DNA from: Ciona intestinalis
Lineage: Eukaryota > Chordata > Ascidiacea > Phlebobranchia > Cionidae
Direction of reading: 5' to 3'
DNA: 64,000 nt
NCBI RefSeq assembly: GCF_000224145.3
Contig: NC_020166.2
Coordinates: 4,599,884-4,663,883 of the forward strand
A program made the position numbers and the translations under genes. Below the pieces are notes generated by a model, which was not told where the DNA came from, did no database searches, and worked only from the letters and a program-made list of their open reading frames with translations. Below are positions 33,201 to 48,200 of the stretch, piece after piece (the stretch's first letter is position 1; each line of letters starts with the position of its first letter).

Positions 33201-36200
33201 GTCCATACATTGTTGAACAGAAAATATATTATCATTTTGTCTGCTAAATCACCACTTTAGACATTAGATTTAAGTTGACAGTTTTTTGCCTTTTAGGCCA
33301 GAAAATGATTTAAAAAAAATGATTAAGGAAGTACTGTATTGTGGATATTCTGCTTACAATGTCTCCAAGTTTAACTCCCTCACATTGCATGCCAGGTATG
33401 GTTTGGTTCTGACAATGAGCTGTTTGTGATGAAACAGTGACCTCTGGTGGTGCTCTGATTTCAAGAAGAACCTGAAAAAGAGTTGACATCCAGGTTATGT
33501 CGAACCATAAACTATTTTAATTCAGTCAATATTTAGCACTTTTTCAAACTTTAAATGTGACTCACTGGAACATTTACAAATGAGAAACGTAGAAAAGAAA
33601 ACTTGTTTAAAAAAATAATAAACTATGACCATATAGAAAATAACAACTATTACACTAATATAATAAAAATAGATAGATGTAGATGAGATGTTGAAAAAAA
33701 AAGAGACAGATAAAAACATACCTGCCCTTTTAGGTCATTGTAAGCATTCTGTATAAGTTGAATAATATTTGATGAATCTCCAGATAATTCACCAACCACA
33801 GATTTAGGAATCATTTTTTGTAAATTCTGTATGAATGCAATGTCAAATATATGTTGGACAAAGCTTAATAGATAGAAGTGAAAACAAGGTATTTGAATGG
33901 CCTATTTTCTATATACTGTACTAAATCTTGATCAAAACGCTTTTTTGGTTTTATTTTAAAAAAATTACCAGCATTGAATTTCTGTTAACTTTTTATAACT
34001 GTACAATTAGGAACTCAATACATTTTGGTTTGCAGTAAACATATTAGAAACCATAAAAACACATTGTGGTCTTTGGCATGGTCTTACCATGCTATAAACA
34101 CTAGGTTTATTCAGCCAATTATAAAAAACATATCTACCGTGTAAGTTTGTATAACACTGGTAGTTACAGCAAAGATTGGTTGTATGTTGTGACTGGTTAT
34201 CTTTCTTACAAGATGACCAATGGAAGGATAGTCCTGCAAAGTATTTATTAAGTTATTGTGAGGATCAGAGTTCAATATAAAAACACTCGTACTTTATGTT
34301 GCACATTACTCAGCAGGTACTACATAATGGAATTAGGATTAGCTCATTAGGATGTTTGATTTAGTAATCAATAGTGTCAAACTAAAATTTTTAATTTACT
34401 GTTCTTGATTTACCACCATTCTTAATCAAATATTAACAATTAATGTTATATATATAGGGATGGGCTGAGATCCAAATTATTCGGATTCGTTCGAATATCC
34501 ACGCTCCAATATTCGAACGAATCCGAATATTCGATGACGTCATTTAACCTAGTTCAATGTGGTGAAACAAATGAAATTATTTAACCGCTGCATATCCATC
34601 TTGTTTTTATTGGTAAAATGGTAGGGTAGCGTACCACTATTAGCCACATGACATCAAAGGTTAAACTATATTTTTACACTTTCATATAAAATTCAGAATT
34701 GCAAAGTTGGTAGATTAAAACGTTGTATTGACGAGTACATATCTCTTCAAGAGTACAGTCGAGTTTAATTCACATTTCGTTCAATGATACTACAACTGTA
34801 GCCAGGCATGTAAAATGTGCAAATCGTGATAGTTTCGTTTTCATATTTTCCAAAATCGGACATGGTAAAAGCTAAGTTTTTTCGAGTGCGGCGTTTAAGT
34901 AATAGCAGGAGTACGAGCGCTAATGATGTCATTAAAGAGAAAAGGCGCACGGGAACAAGTTCCGTTTTAGATGCAAGTCGCCGCTAATCAAAGTTGCACA
35001 AACACGTGGTTCACGATCAAAGAGGCAGCACAAGAAGTGAGTTTCATGAATTGCAGTGTTGCAGAATGTGGAATTCATGTAAACAATTTTTTAAACAAAA
35101 TGTATTTATAACTGTTATTTTTTTGTAATGATTTTGTAATGTTTAAATTAAATAAATTTATATTTTTTCGATTTTAATAAGAAGCTATGCGCGGAAACAC
35201 TGTCCACTTCAGAATTTGCAAGCACTGCGATTCATTATGTTTCTAGAGTTAATTCCTAACCAACAAACTGGGTTAGGTAATAAACGGTAATGTGAAACCG
35301 CATTATAGTAGGTTATAAAAGACTTTTTATATCTAGGCAGCCAGGAAAGTTACCCTTTTAGCGCAATTAATGGTGTGTGTGTGGCAATTTGGGGGAAATA
35401 GAAAGTATTCGGATTCGACCGTGCATACCTGCACCACATTGTAAAAAGCTTGATACTCAGACTAGAATAGTATATAAAATTAAGCTCACCATCGCATTAG
35501 CATTATAATAATGACCGTTATCATCCAAGTAACAATTTCCATCGTTGGGAAGAACAATTCCACCAAGCTTTCCATCCCCAGCATAATGAAAACTCGCATC
35601 AGTCGAATACACAAGAAGATGTGTTGCATCTTTTCTCCAGTTGATTTTTTCCTGAAAAGTAAATTGTAACATTATTATTAACTGAATCACGTATGACATC
35701 GGAACCTGCGACAACGGGCGGTCGGTGGTTCTATTGCTACAGGACGTGGAGTTGAAAACTCATTAATTTTTTACTGTAACTATTGATGAAATCTGTGCTC
35801 CACAAAAAAGGGAATAAGTTTTGTGACAAAAAACATCGAGTATGAGCCTCATATTTTACGCCGTGCCTCGGCTAGGGAAATAAATTCATTTTTGGGGAAA
35901 CTGATGAAATGCAACCTCAGTCCAATTTGCAAGCAGTCAGTGGTATAAAAATTGTCTAATTTATAAAAAATGTGTAAACTTTGAATTTTGAGTGATACAT
36001 AACGTAACAAGTGTACAAAAATTTAAAATAAAATATTTTATGGGTAAAATTAATATCTTGAAATTGTGATTCACGAAACTTTGGTTCTCATGCAGCACCT
36101 GCTAACTACTATTTTTGGCTTCTGTCCAAGCTCTGCCGGGAGAATACTTTGTAATATCATATTACAACATTTACATTTTGTATTCTGCTTTATACATTTT

Positions 36201-39200
36201 GTATTGGGCTATATACCAAATCTTTGTCAAAATCGCTGATTCAGCAAAATAAATTTGGCCAACCTAAACTTCGGTACATCACTAAATTTAATGAAATATA
36301 GTAAAGTAGGGTAATAAGCACAATGGGGTACTTTTGGAGTAAGATAGGACAACCTCCCTAGCCCGCTAAAATTCATTTTTATCACAAACAGCTTTTGTGG
36401 GAAAAAAATTTGAGACTAATAAATAGTATTTGTGGGTAAGCTTATGTTCAAAAGGAAGTACTTAAATAAAAGTGATAAATTATAAAAGAAAAGCTTTAGA
36501 ACAAGGCGGTTAAAAGTATGTAGGAGATATTTTGCGTTTGTGAAAACAAGGAAAAGTTTGTTTTTTATTGCCCCGCTGATGTTTTTTTTACCCCACAGTC
36601 TGGGGAATAAAAACAGCACAAAATTTTGAATAAAATTTGATGAATACTGTTCCTTAAGATTAAAACTTTTTTTTTTAGTTTATTACTTGGGGAGAAAATC
36701 AAAAGTTCATGTTTTCTGTTTTTTTATTACCCAACTTAACTATTTTAAATTGAGAATACCTATTATATATATTTTAAACTACAGCAATGTCAACTGCTGA
36801 AATGATGCTAATTATTGAAATGAAACTTGATTTTGGATCAGACGAATAATAAAAAGTAACATATACTGTATAGAAAATGAAATACAGAATTAAAAAAGTG
36901 TAGGATCTCTATCTATTTATGCTGACAATTTATAATAAACATACATCACTTGTGAAACCTAATCTTAATAAAATAAATGTACATAGTATAGTACAAGAAT
37001 AGCCCAACAAATTAGCACCAGATAAAATAAGAAATAGCTAACAAGGTTTTATAGCAGGTGTGCCAAACCTTTTTTGATCCAAGATCTCTTTTCAAGTAAC
37101 CAACTGCATGCGTAGCTAGCGCCAATGTATACATGCCGAAATACTCTTGTATGCGCTTATCCTCTGTCCAAGCAACTACAGCGCTTCAATAAGCTATGCC
37201 ATGGTATTGATTTATCAGCAACAAATACTTCAATTACACAAATTTCAATGACTTCGTTACCAAAACTAATTGGAATGCTTTTAATGTGCAACAAACAAAA
37301 AAATTTACACATACGATTGTTGCGTCACATGCCATCTTCATCTTTAAGAGGCCCCTAGTTGTGTTTTTGCAGGAAAAACCCTCTCATAGCCCCCGTTTGA
37401 CCGTGTTCCTTTTTAAAGTGCCACTTCTGATTTGCTTTTTTTGCCAACGCTACAGTTGTGTTGCATATTAAACAAAGTGACTTTGAAAACGAATAAACAT
37501 GAAAATCTTGGCTCGTTTTCCAGCCATGCTACCAACGTTTGTTGCGATCGATAACTATAAGGTTCTTAAAAATATCCGGAAGCGTCAAACTTTTGGGGAA
37601 CTTAGTCAAAAATATTTAGTTCAAGGCACAGAGAATTGCTAGTGTACAAATCATGCAGACCAGGTTGAGGAAATTATTGTAAATAAATGACTATGGTTTC
37701 CTGATTTTTATGTCAAAGTAGTCGCCATCTTAAATATTTTTCTGCGTGTTGCCGTATACAGTACGTAACTAACAAGATTCCTATTTTTTGTTCTCCCACG
37801 TTGATAAAATTAATGATTTGCCAATTATTTGATTAATTGAAGGCCACAGCAAATTATTTTATTGAACCTGTTGCGGTCGACCTAAGATAGGTCCACGGGC
37901 GATAGGTTGGGCACGACTGTTTTATAGTTTAAAAAAACCTGTAAGCAGCAAAAATAATTAAATGCCCTACCTTACACACAATAGCTTGCATCATAGCATC
38001 AAGACCACCCTCAGGATTATCAAGGTTGGAAGAGTGTGTTACATTATTTACAGAGTTAACAAAGGCATCGATCTCAGGAGTTAAAGGTAAGTCATTGTGG
38101 AAACTATATGTTGGAACACATGGTGCTTTATCATTGCATGGGTTTCTAATTCTAGAAAAACACAAATACAAGTGTAAGAATAGATTGACCTAATTAAAAA
38201 CACTGACAATCAGTATTTATACTAAAAAAGTAGCCATTATGTAATGTTTTGAATTAAACCCATTTACCCAGATATTGTACATTTATACAACTTACTTGGC
38301 AGGTACAGTTGAAATGTACGGCATGACTGTTTTATCGATAAATGAACCAAATCCAAGACGAAAATCTCTTGTGATATTCTGCATACTGGTTCCTAACTCT
38401 CGACCTAGTGCTCTTAACGAGTTAAGATCATTTTCCATAGATTTTGAAAGATCAAGCAGATAATAAAGATCAACCGGATAATCTTCAGCTTGTTTAAACG
38501 AAAGTTCAATATTCAGGGGATCACCTATTTTTAATTTAAAAATATTACATTAAAATACCGCTCACAGGTTAGTATAAAAAAGCCTACACAGGTAGTCGTA
38601 TCAAATATCTTTTGTTACAAAAGAATTTTCCATTTATTTCAAGAAACTTAGGCAAACAAAGTGATTATTAGCCCGGCAAAGGCAGCATTTATTTTCTAAC
38701 ACCCACAACCTTATTTAAACATAGTACAATGGGGGAAGATAGGACCCTTAAGCACATATTGCCAAATATTTCCAAAATCAAAATAGATGACGGTTTTTCG
38801 GTAATACCACGATTTAGTACTATCGTTCCTTTATTAATTGACACCAATTTAATAAAATATAATAAAACACACGAGGAGTTATTTAGTGATCCGCACAACA
38901 GGTGAAAGTTTACAAATTCGAAAAGACACAGGATAAAATGGGACAGGTTAAAATCATTGTTAATTTTGATTATTAAGTTTATTTATAAATAGGAATATAC
39001 GTAAATAACACGAAATAATACTGTATCTTGAAAAATTAGGTCTAACGTTTATTTTTCTGCCCTACTGCTATAGTTTTTAACATGTTACCTATACATTATA
39101 TTATTGCATAACAATTGGTATTGTTAGAACGACAATGGGTAATGTTCGAACATCAATGGATAAATATTGTATCCTACAAATGTATATGAACTTGTATTAA

Positions 39201-42200
39201 CAGAAAATTGAATATAACTGTTGTTAAAGTTTTTATTTTTGCTACAAATTGGGTAATACTACTCCGTTTTTAGCACAAGCCACTTCTCATAAATTATCAC
39301 CAAGCGCAAATGACCAAACTTCCAATATATTTTAAAAATATTATCTTTTTATTATGTCAGTATCTTATAGTTGAATAACCCCTGAGGTATAAATTACTAA
39401 ATTAAAAGCAAATTTTTCAAAGTTTGGCAATGAAAACATACAAAACTACAATGTGGGGAAAGATGGGACTCTAAATTAAAATATATATACACTAGCAGTA
39501 TTCTGCAACTTGTAATTAACCTACCAAATTTAACAGGCTGTGCTAGTTTCTTTGCCATGTAAACTTCATATATACAACTTTTTGAATATTAAAAAACAGT
39601 AATCAGCTTTGACACGCGTTTTATAAAGTCGTGATAATACTGTCGAATATTTCTGTGACCTTATTTTTCTGATTATCATTAAATGGGGGTCCGTAAAAAG
39701 AAAATCAAAAAAAGTCTCCTCTGACAAAGTGTCCCATCTTCCCCCACCCTACTATATATTAAAAAGCGTTAAAACCTTAACAATGCAAAATACAGAAAAA
39801 TAATACATAGCATACTTATTAAGATTGCATAAAATTCCTACTGTTTGCAATGTATATTATTACAGTCCGAACCCGACTGGTGCTTATTTGAGCAGAACAC
39901 CAGCTCGACCAAAGTGTGTTAACCTATGTGACCGATCCTCATTAAACAGACAATAGTAAGAGTAGATAGTTTCAGCACATTTTTTGAGAAACAACAATAA
40001 AACAAAATAGCAGATGTGCAGCTGACATTCATCCAACACCCAGGCAGGCACGTAACAAAACTGCAAGATATAGCGCTAAGTGGCCAGACAAACAATAGAT
40101 CCTACATCTTCCTTTAAATGAAATAGGAAAATTATTGATGCTTGGGTCCGCCAACCAATTTCGGCTCAGTAAAGCAGTTGTAAGTGTATGCAAAAATATA
40201 ACTAACTGCTTGAAACAACTTAACTCGATTGGCAATACTACTATAATCTAGGATATCTTAGAATATCTAAATATTCTGTAATGTGCATCCCTACTAATCA
40301 CACACTTGAGGGGATGTGGCTACAACAAAAGTCTTTGCAAAAGTAAAAATAAATTTGCTATACTAAAAAAATTAAATAAACAACTTAGTATCATAACCTG
40401 GTCTTATCCTTGAATTAATAATCTGAGGACGAATCTGAGTCGCTTTACCCACAGCTGATTCGCCCACATTTGAATGAGGTTTGTTTCCTGCAAAATAAAA
40501 TAATAGGAATAAAGGGTGGCCGCTCTCATTCAGAAAGGCGAGAGGCAGTGTTTTTAGCGAAAAACGAGAAAACAAAAAAACGCAGGTTTCGCTTTTACGA
40601 ATAAATCAGTCATGTGACTAGTATGTTCCTACGTCACAATCACGGAGTTCGTAGTAAAAAAACGATATCGCTAGAGATCACTGTTTGAGGACGAATATCT
40701 ATGCCTATACTGGACCAATTTGCACAAGCAAAGTATTTTTTGGGATCAATAAAACGGTCGCCTTTTAAATTTACCACAAAAAATAAACGTAACGCGGTGT
40801 GTGTTTATGCGCTTTAAAGAAACGATGCGCCAATTTATACTGTGTAGTATACAATCCTCACGTTAATCAACTTCTATTATGCCGCAAATAATTAGATACA
40901 TTANNNNNNNNNNNNNNNNNNNNNNNNNNNNNNNNNNNNNNNNNNNNNNNNNNCAGAAATATACTGTATCTTGAAAAATAGGTCTAACGTTTATTTTTCT
41001 GCCCTACTGCTAGAGTTTTTAACATGTTACCTATACATTATATTATTGCATAACAATTGGTATTGTTAGAACGACAATGGGTAATGTTCGAACATCAATG
41101 GATAAATATTGTATCCTACAAATGTATATGAACTTGTATTAACAGAAAATTGAATATAACTGTTGTTAAAGTTTTTATTTTTGCTACAAATTGGGTAATA
41201 CTACTCCGTTTTTAGCACAAGCCACTTCTCATAAATTATCACCAAGCGCAAATGACCAAACTTCCAATATATTTTAAAAATATTATCTTTTTATTATGTC
41301 AGTATCTTATAGTTGAATAACCCCTGAGGTATAAATTACTAAATTAAAAGCAAATTTTTCAAAGTTTGGCAATGAAAACATACAAAACTACAATGTGGGG
41401 AAAGATGGGACTCTAAATTAAAATATATATACACTAGCAGTATTCTGCAACTTGTAATTTAACCTNNNNNNNNNNNNNNNNNNNNNNNNNNNNNNNNNNN
41501 NNNNNNNNNNNNNNNAAAAAAACGCAGGTTTCGCTTTTACGAATAAATCAGTCATGTGACTAGTATGTTCCTACGTCACAATCACGGAGTTCGTAGTAGA
41601 AAAACGATATCGCTAGAGATCACTGTTTGAGGACGAATATCTATGCCTATACTGGACCAATTTGCACAATGCAAAGTATTTTTTGGGATCAATAAAACGG
41701 TCGCCTTTAAAATTTACCACAGAAAATAAACGTAACGCGGTGTGTGTTTATGCGCTTTAAAGAAACGATGCGCCAATTTATACTGTGTAGTATACAATCC
41801 TCACGTTAATCAACTTCTATTATGCCGCAAATAATTAGATACATTATATCTCTGTTACTTTCTGAAATAATCAAAAATCTGAAATAATCATTTTCTGAAA
41901 TAATCAATAGTAAACAATCCTCATGTTAATCAACTCCTATTATGCCGCAAATAATTAGATACATTATATCTCTGTTACTTTCTGAAATAATCGAAAATCT
42001 GAAATAATCAATAATGTAAGTTCTATTATCACATTATCTGTATGCAGTAGGGTTTATGAAACTATGCTTAGTTCAGAGGCGTAGCCAGGGGTTCAGTCCA
42101 AAGTTATTATAGACTAAGTTACGAAAGGGATTGTCAGTGCTGTTTTCCATTGTTGCGTGTCTGTGACGTCATAGTCACGCCATTACGGATTCCACAGCAT

Positions 42201-45200
42201 GGCATTTTATCATTGCTGGGTGCTGTTTTTCGTCTTAATATTGTGAATTTTTTAAAAATGGCTTTCTACAAACGTTATATCTTATCGCAATAATAAACAC
42301 ATAAATAATCAAATTTAATTGAACACTCAATCGATTAAAAGTAAAAAAAGTAGAAAATAGTAAGTTACTATTTTTGGTCCTCTGCTTGAATTAATAAGTC
42401 ACCCTTTCTATGTTCCGGGTCTTTATGAAATCGGAAAACACATACACCTTATCTGCTAGTACTTAAGCAGTTTGGAGCTGCATGTCCATTCATGTTGGGT
42501 TATAAATATAGTATACTATTATGTAAACTAAGCTGATTGCTGCTAGTATTAATCAGAATAATCTCCACTGTAAAGTATCCCGTAAATCACACTTTACACT
42601 AAAAACCAGTCAAAATACCAATCTACTTCACATAAATTATTAGATTTAGATTATATAACAGATTTATCTTGGACTTATATTTTNNNNNNNNNNNNNNNNN
42701 NNNNNNNNNNNNNNNNNNNNNNNNNNNNNNNNNNNNNNNNNNNNNNNNNNNNNNNNNNNNNNNNNNNNNNNNNNNNNNNNNNNNNNNNNNNNNNNNNNNN
42801 NNNNNNNNAAAAAATCCCAACAAAAAATAATCACCCACAAATAGGAATGCAGATTACAGAATTTCGAATCCGTGAGATTCGAATCCTTTTGTATTCGAAT
42901 CTAATTACGGGATTCGGTATTTTGTTTAATGACGTTAACACCTGTCATCTCATACACTATATCAACAATTTTTAAAACTTTATAATTAAAAAAAAAAATT
43001 TTTGTGTTTGTGGGATTTTCCAGAGTATACGTTTTTCAACGTCTTTTCATAGCCTGCAATATGTTTCATGACGCAAAAACTACCCAATAGTACAATTTTT
43101 GATCATTTTACAACTCATAATCTAACTACTATGAAAGAGTCTATAAACTGACTTTTGTGGGTAAAATTCTTTTTTTTCTATAAATATAAAAAGATTCAAA
43201 ATTCTAGATTCGGAATTCTAGATTCGAAATAAAGTATTCTAGGATATCCTAGAATACCTAAATATTCTGTAATGTGCATCCCTACCCACAAAGTAACATA
43301 CACGGTAACTCGTAAACTGGCTTGAGGTGTTGTTTAGTCGTTTCTGGCGACACGCGAGGATAAAAGTAAGTTACATTCATTCAAATCAAGTAGTGTTACT
43401 TATTTGGCTGATTGCTATTAGACAATGATCGTAAGGTACGCAGATGCGAACCACAATAACACCTTGGAAGCAATAAATGCTGTTGAACATTACATGTTTT
43501 ATTTTTATATAAATCTTGTGTTTGTGGGTTTTTTATTAAAACATTTGTAAATCGTTTTTATTAAAAACGTTTATAAATCTTATTTTATGTGATTGGCAAT
43601 ATAGACTTTGCCTGTTTTGTGGGTTAACCGTGATGTTCGTATATCTGTTTCACAAGTGACACCTTTCTTTCTCTTTGATTACTTTGGCAACTGACTGTTA
43701 ACGTAGAAAATTATATGTAACTGCATTCCCAATCCAAAAAAAGATTTACAATTATGACAGTTTGTTACATCGTGTTANNNNNNNNNNNNNNNNNNNNNNN
43801 NNNNNNNNNNNNNNNNNNNNNNNNNNNCTACCCACAAAGTAACATACACGGTAACCCGTAAACTGGCTTGAGGTGTTAAACCCGTGTTATAACGACTGTC
43901 GTTTCTGGCGACACGCGAGGATAAAGTAAGTTACATTCATTCAAATCAAGTAGTGTTACTTATTTGGCTGATTGCTATTAGACAATGATCGTAAGGTACG
44001 CAGATGCGAACCACAATAACACCTTGGAAGCAATAAATGCTGTTGAACATTACATGTTTTATTTTTATATAAATCTTGTGTTTGTGGGTTTTTTTTATTA
44101 AAACATTTGTAAATCGTTTTTATTAAAAACGTTTATAAATCTTATTTTATGTGATTGGCAATATAGACTTTGCCTGTTTTGTGGGTTAACCGTTATGTTC
44201 GTCTTTCTGTTTCACAAGTGACACCATTCTTTCTCTTTGATTACTTTGGCAACTGACTGTTAAAGTAGAAAATTATATGTAACTGCATTCCCAATCCAAA
44301 AAAAGATTTAAATTATGACAGTTTGTTACATCGTGTTTAATACAGACCAATAAATGTGTTATTTTGTTTTGATATGGTCGCGTTTCAACCGAGGGATACA
44401 GAATATAATGGCGCTGGCCATGTATTTTGTGGCAATCGTGCATTTGCGGTTAAACAGTCTCCACCGTAACCCTAAAACATTCAGTTTGTTATCTCCTTGA
44501 TTGCTGATAAGTGATAATGAACACGTCAATGGGTATTATGATCTCAATAATTGACGCATCAAATGCTTTTATGATGCAAATAATTAATGTGTGAATCGCC
44601 ACTATGTGTAACAAAGCATTATGTGTGGTTGAGGAAAACTTAGATAAAGATCGACTTTAGGAATGGAACGACTGTAGACTAGTTAACGAAAGGCTAATAC
44701 TGATAAGCGGTCCTGATAGCGCAGTATTAAAATATGACGTCACGTTTTGGACCGATCCATTTTTTGGGTTCTGGCTACTAGGAATGTGTCGAGCCGAGCC
44801 CGAACTTAAAAGCTCATGCCCGAGCGTCTGCTTTTTTGATGTTCGGCACTCGGCTGAAAACTGGGTCAAGCGCTGAGCCTTATACTATTGCTATAACATT
44901 GCATGCGAGAGCGAAAAATATTGAAAATAAAAAAGTGAAGCTACTAAGAGATAATGAGACCATACAGTGTAGCTTTCTCTTTAATTTTTTTTGTTCGTTG
45001 TAAATTTGCTCTCTTGCAAGTAACGAATCGCAACGTCAGCGAATATGCCCGTATCGAATTACAATCGGTGTCAAATTACACAAGCACCCAATGTTTCCAT
45101 GTCTAACTTTAAATATAATGCCAAAAACTCTTACACTTTGCATTCAATATTACATTTAATATTACAACATGCCTTGCATTCAGTATTACATTATTTCGCT

Positions 45201-48200
45201 AGTAAGTGGGAAATTTTTTATTCAATTGTTATGTCACTTGTCCTCTTGCAACGTTTTTTATTAACTATGACGTTTCATAATATAACAATCGGGAGGAATG
45301 TGCCCACCTCTAACCAACCACAAGATCAAAACATCGTGTTTGAGCGTCACATTTATTTGCTCTGCGGGCGTAGGAAGTAAAGGAAGACGCATGCGGTAGC
45401 ATTACTGAAATAAAAAAAGAGTAGAACGCGCAACTGCCCAAAACCGTGATATATTCTTTTTTCTATTCATGTGACCGCCAACTCCGTCCCCATTTCGCTT
45501 GGTCTCCATTGTAAAAGATAGGCGCATAGTATTTTTGAAAGGTTTTAGCTTTTTATTTTAAAAACTACACCAACTATTCCAGTTTATTAGGACAGTTTAG
45601 TTATTTAGTAGGTTTAAGCTTACAGTTTACCACTTGTTTAGAGGAAATTTAATTATTTAAAAAATTTAATTAAGAACTTCAAACAAACGGTTTGTTTTAA
45701 ATTATATACATTAGAAAATAGTTGTTTTACACTATAACTTTAAATTAACTCAAAAAACGAAGAAAAACTACATAAAACGTTATCGACTCCATTCACTACA
45801 ATAGTAAACGGGAACGACCTGCGAAAGAGAGAGAAAGTGTATCACCTCTGTCCTTTGTCGACATTGGAGATGCGCGTTCTATTCTTTTTTATTTCTGTGG
45901 GTAGCATACATTCCACACCTAACAAGCGAAGAAATCGTTGTGAATTTATTCACATGAAAAAAACCGATACTTAATATCATATTACAATTTCTGTTGGTTC
46001 CAATTTACTGATAGCGCTGCTTCTTGCTCTTATATTTGAATCAATTAAAACCCACAAAATCTCGATCAACCTGCCTAATTATCACAAACAAAAATTATGC
46101 ACAAACTACTAATCGTATGGAAGGGAATAAAACACGATTGTTTACCAACAATTTATTTTTTGATGTAACAATGGTAATGGTTTATCAAAGTTAATATGAC
46201 GTAAATAATTGTTTCATAACCACGATGAACATGTGTATACCTTGAATTTTACATTTTGTAACAGTGGGAATTACGAAACGGGACGTCTCTTTAACCGCAA
46301 ACCGCGTGTTCTGTATTATTTTGATTAACTGCGCTTTTCGAACAAACAGGAGGCATTCTCGTACTCCTTTCTTATTGATGACGTCATAGGTGCTCGGGCT
46401 TGTGCCGAGCTTTTCGTAGAAGCTCGGCGCTAGGCAAACCCGAGCTTTTACAACTACAGCACATCGTTACTGGCTACAGCCTTGGCTTGGTTTAAAATAC
46501 TTTTTTAGTTTTTAGTGTACAATCATTTAAGTAAGGTTTAAGGCGCATTTTGAATTTGCCACATTTGATCAAACAAAAGTGATCATTAAATACTCGCTAA
46601 TTATGCGCTGTTTTAATTCTGAAAATTTAGTCTAAAAATATATATTATGATTTGATCTTAATCAAGAGACTAAAAAAATAAATGTCAGAATTAAGAATTG
46701 AAATAAGTGCAGAAAAAATTAGCCCAAAAAACAACAACAAGAACAACTGTTCAACGAAAATGGATCTATACGACCAATACGTGCTTAATAAGTGCAACTT
46801 ACCTTTACTGTCAATAGTTTGATTAGACCTTGGATTAATAATTGCATGTTCTGGACATCTTTCACCCTCCACTTCCAGGTTTTCAGGTAAATCACATCGA
46901 GAAATAACAACATTAGGATTGTTTGCATAATTCTGAAAACATTTATAATATCAGAATTCAAATCAGTAATGCAAAAAGGTTTACCCTTTTCTTATTGTAA
47001 AGCATTTTACTGACCAAAGGCACAGTCTAGTGCGGGCGCATGTGTGATGGGAAGGGTTGTTGGTAAGGTGTGATCTAATGTTTTAAGTTTGTCGTGAGTT
47101 CGTAATTATCAGGTAACGTAATTCATTACGCAACAATCGGGAGGAATGTGCTTGCTGCCCAACGAACTTGGANNNNNNNNNNNNNNNNNNNNNNNNNNNN
47201 NNNNNNNNNNNNNNNNNNNNNNTAGTAGTGGGAAATTTTTTATTCAATTGTTATGTCACTTGTCCTCTTGCAACGTTTTTATTAACTATGACGTTTCATA
47301 ATATAACAATCGGGAGGAATGTGCCCACCTCTAACCAACCACAAGATCAAAACATCGTGTTGTGAGCGTCACATTTATTTGCTCTGCGGGCGTAGGAAGT
47401 AAAGGAAGACGCATGCGGTAGCATTACTGAAATAAAAAAAGAGTAGAACGCGCAACTGCCCAAAACCGTGATATATTCTTTTTTCTATTCGCGTGACCGC
47501 CAACTCCGTCCCAATTTCGCTTGGTCCCTATTGTAAAAGATAGGCGCATAGTATTTTTGAAAGGTTTTAGCTTTTTATTTTAAAAACTACACCAACTATT
47601 CCAGTTTATTAGGACAGTTTAGTTATTTAGTAGGTTTACGCTTACAGTTTACCACTTGTTTAGAGGAAATTTAATTATTTAAAAAATTTAATTAAGAACT
47701 TCAAACAAACGGTTTGTTTTAAATTATATACATTAGAAAATAGTTGTTTTACACTATAACTTTACATTTACTACAATAGTAAACGGGAACGACCTGCGAA
47801 AGAGAGAGAAAGTGTATCACCTCTCTCCTTTGTCGACATTGGAGATGCGCGTTCTATTCTTTTTTATTTCTGTGGGTAGCATACATTCCACACCTAACAA
47901 GCGAAGCAATCGTTGTGAATTTATGCACATGAAAAATGCTGAAATGAAACTCTGGTTCCGCAATCAAACAATGTATTTTTGGCTTCTGTCCAAGCTGACC
48001 GGACCGATACTTAATATCATATTACAATTTCTGTTGGTTCCAATTTACTGATAGCGCTGCTTCTTGCTCTTATATTTGAATCAATTAAAACCCACAAAAT
48101 CTCGATTAACCTGCCTAATTATCACAAACAAAAATTATGCACAAACTACTAATCGTATGGAAGAGAATAAAACACGATTGTTTACCAACAATTTATTTTT

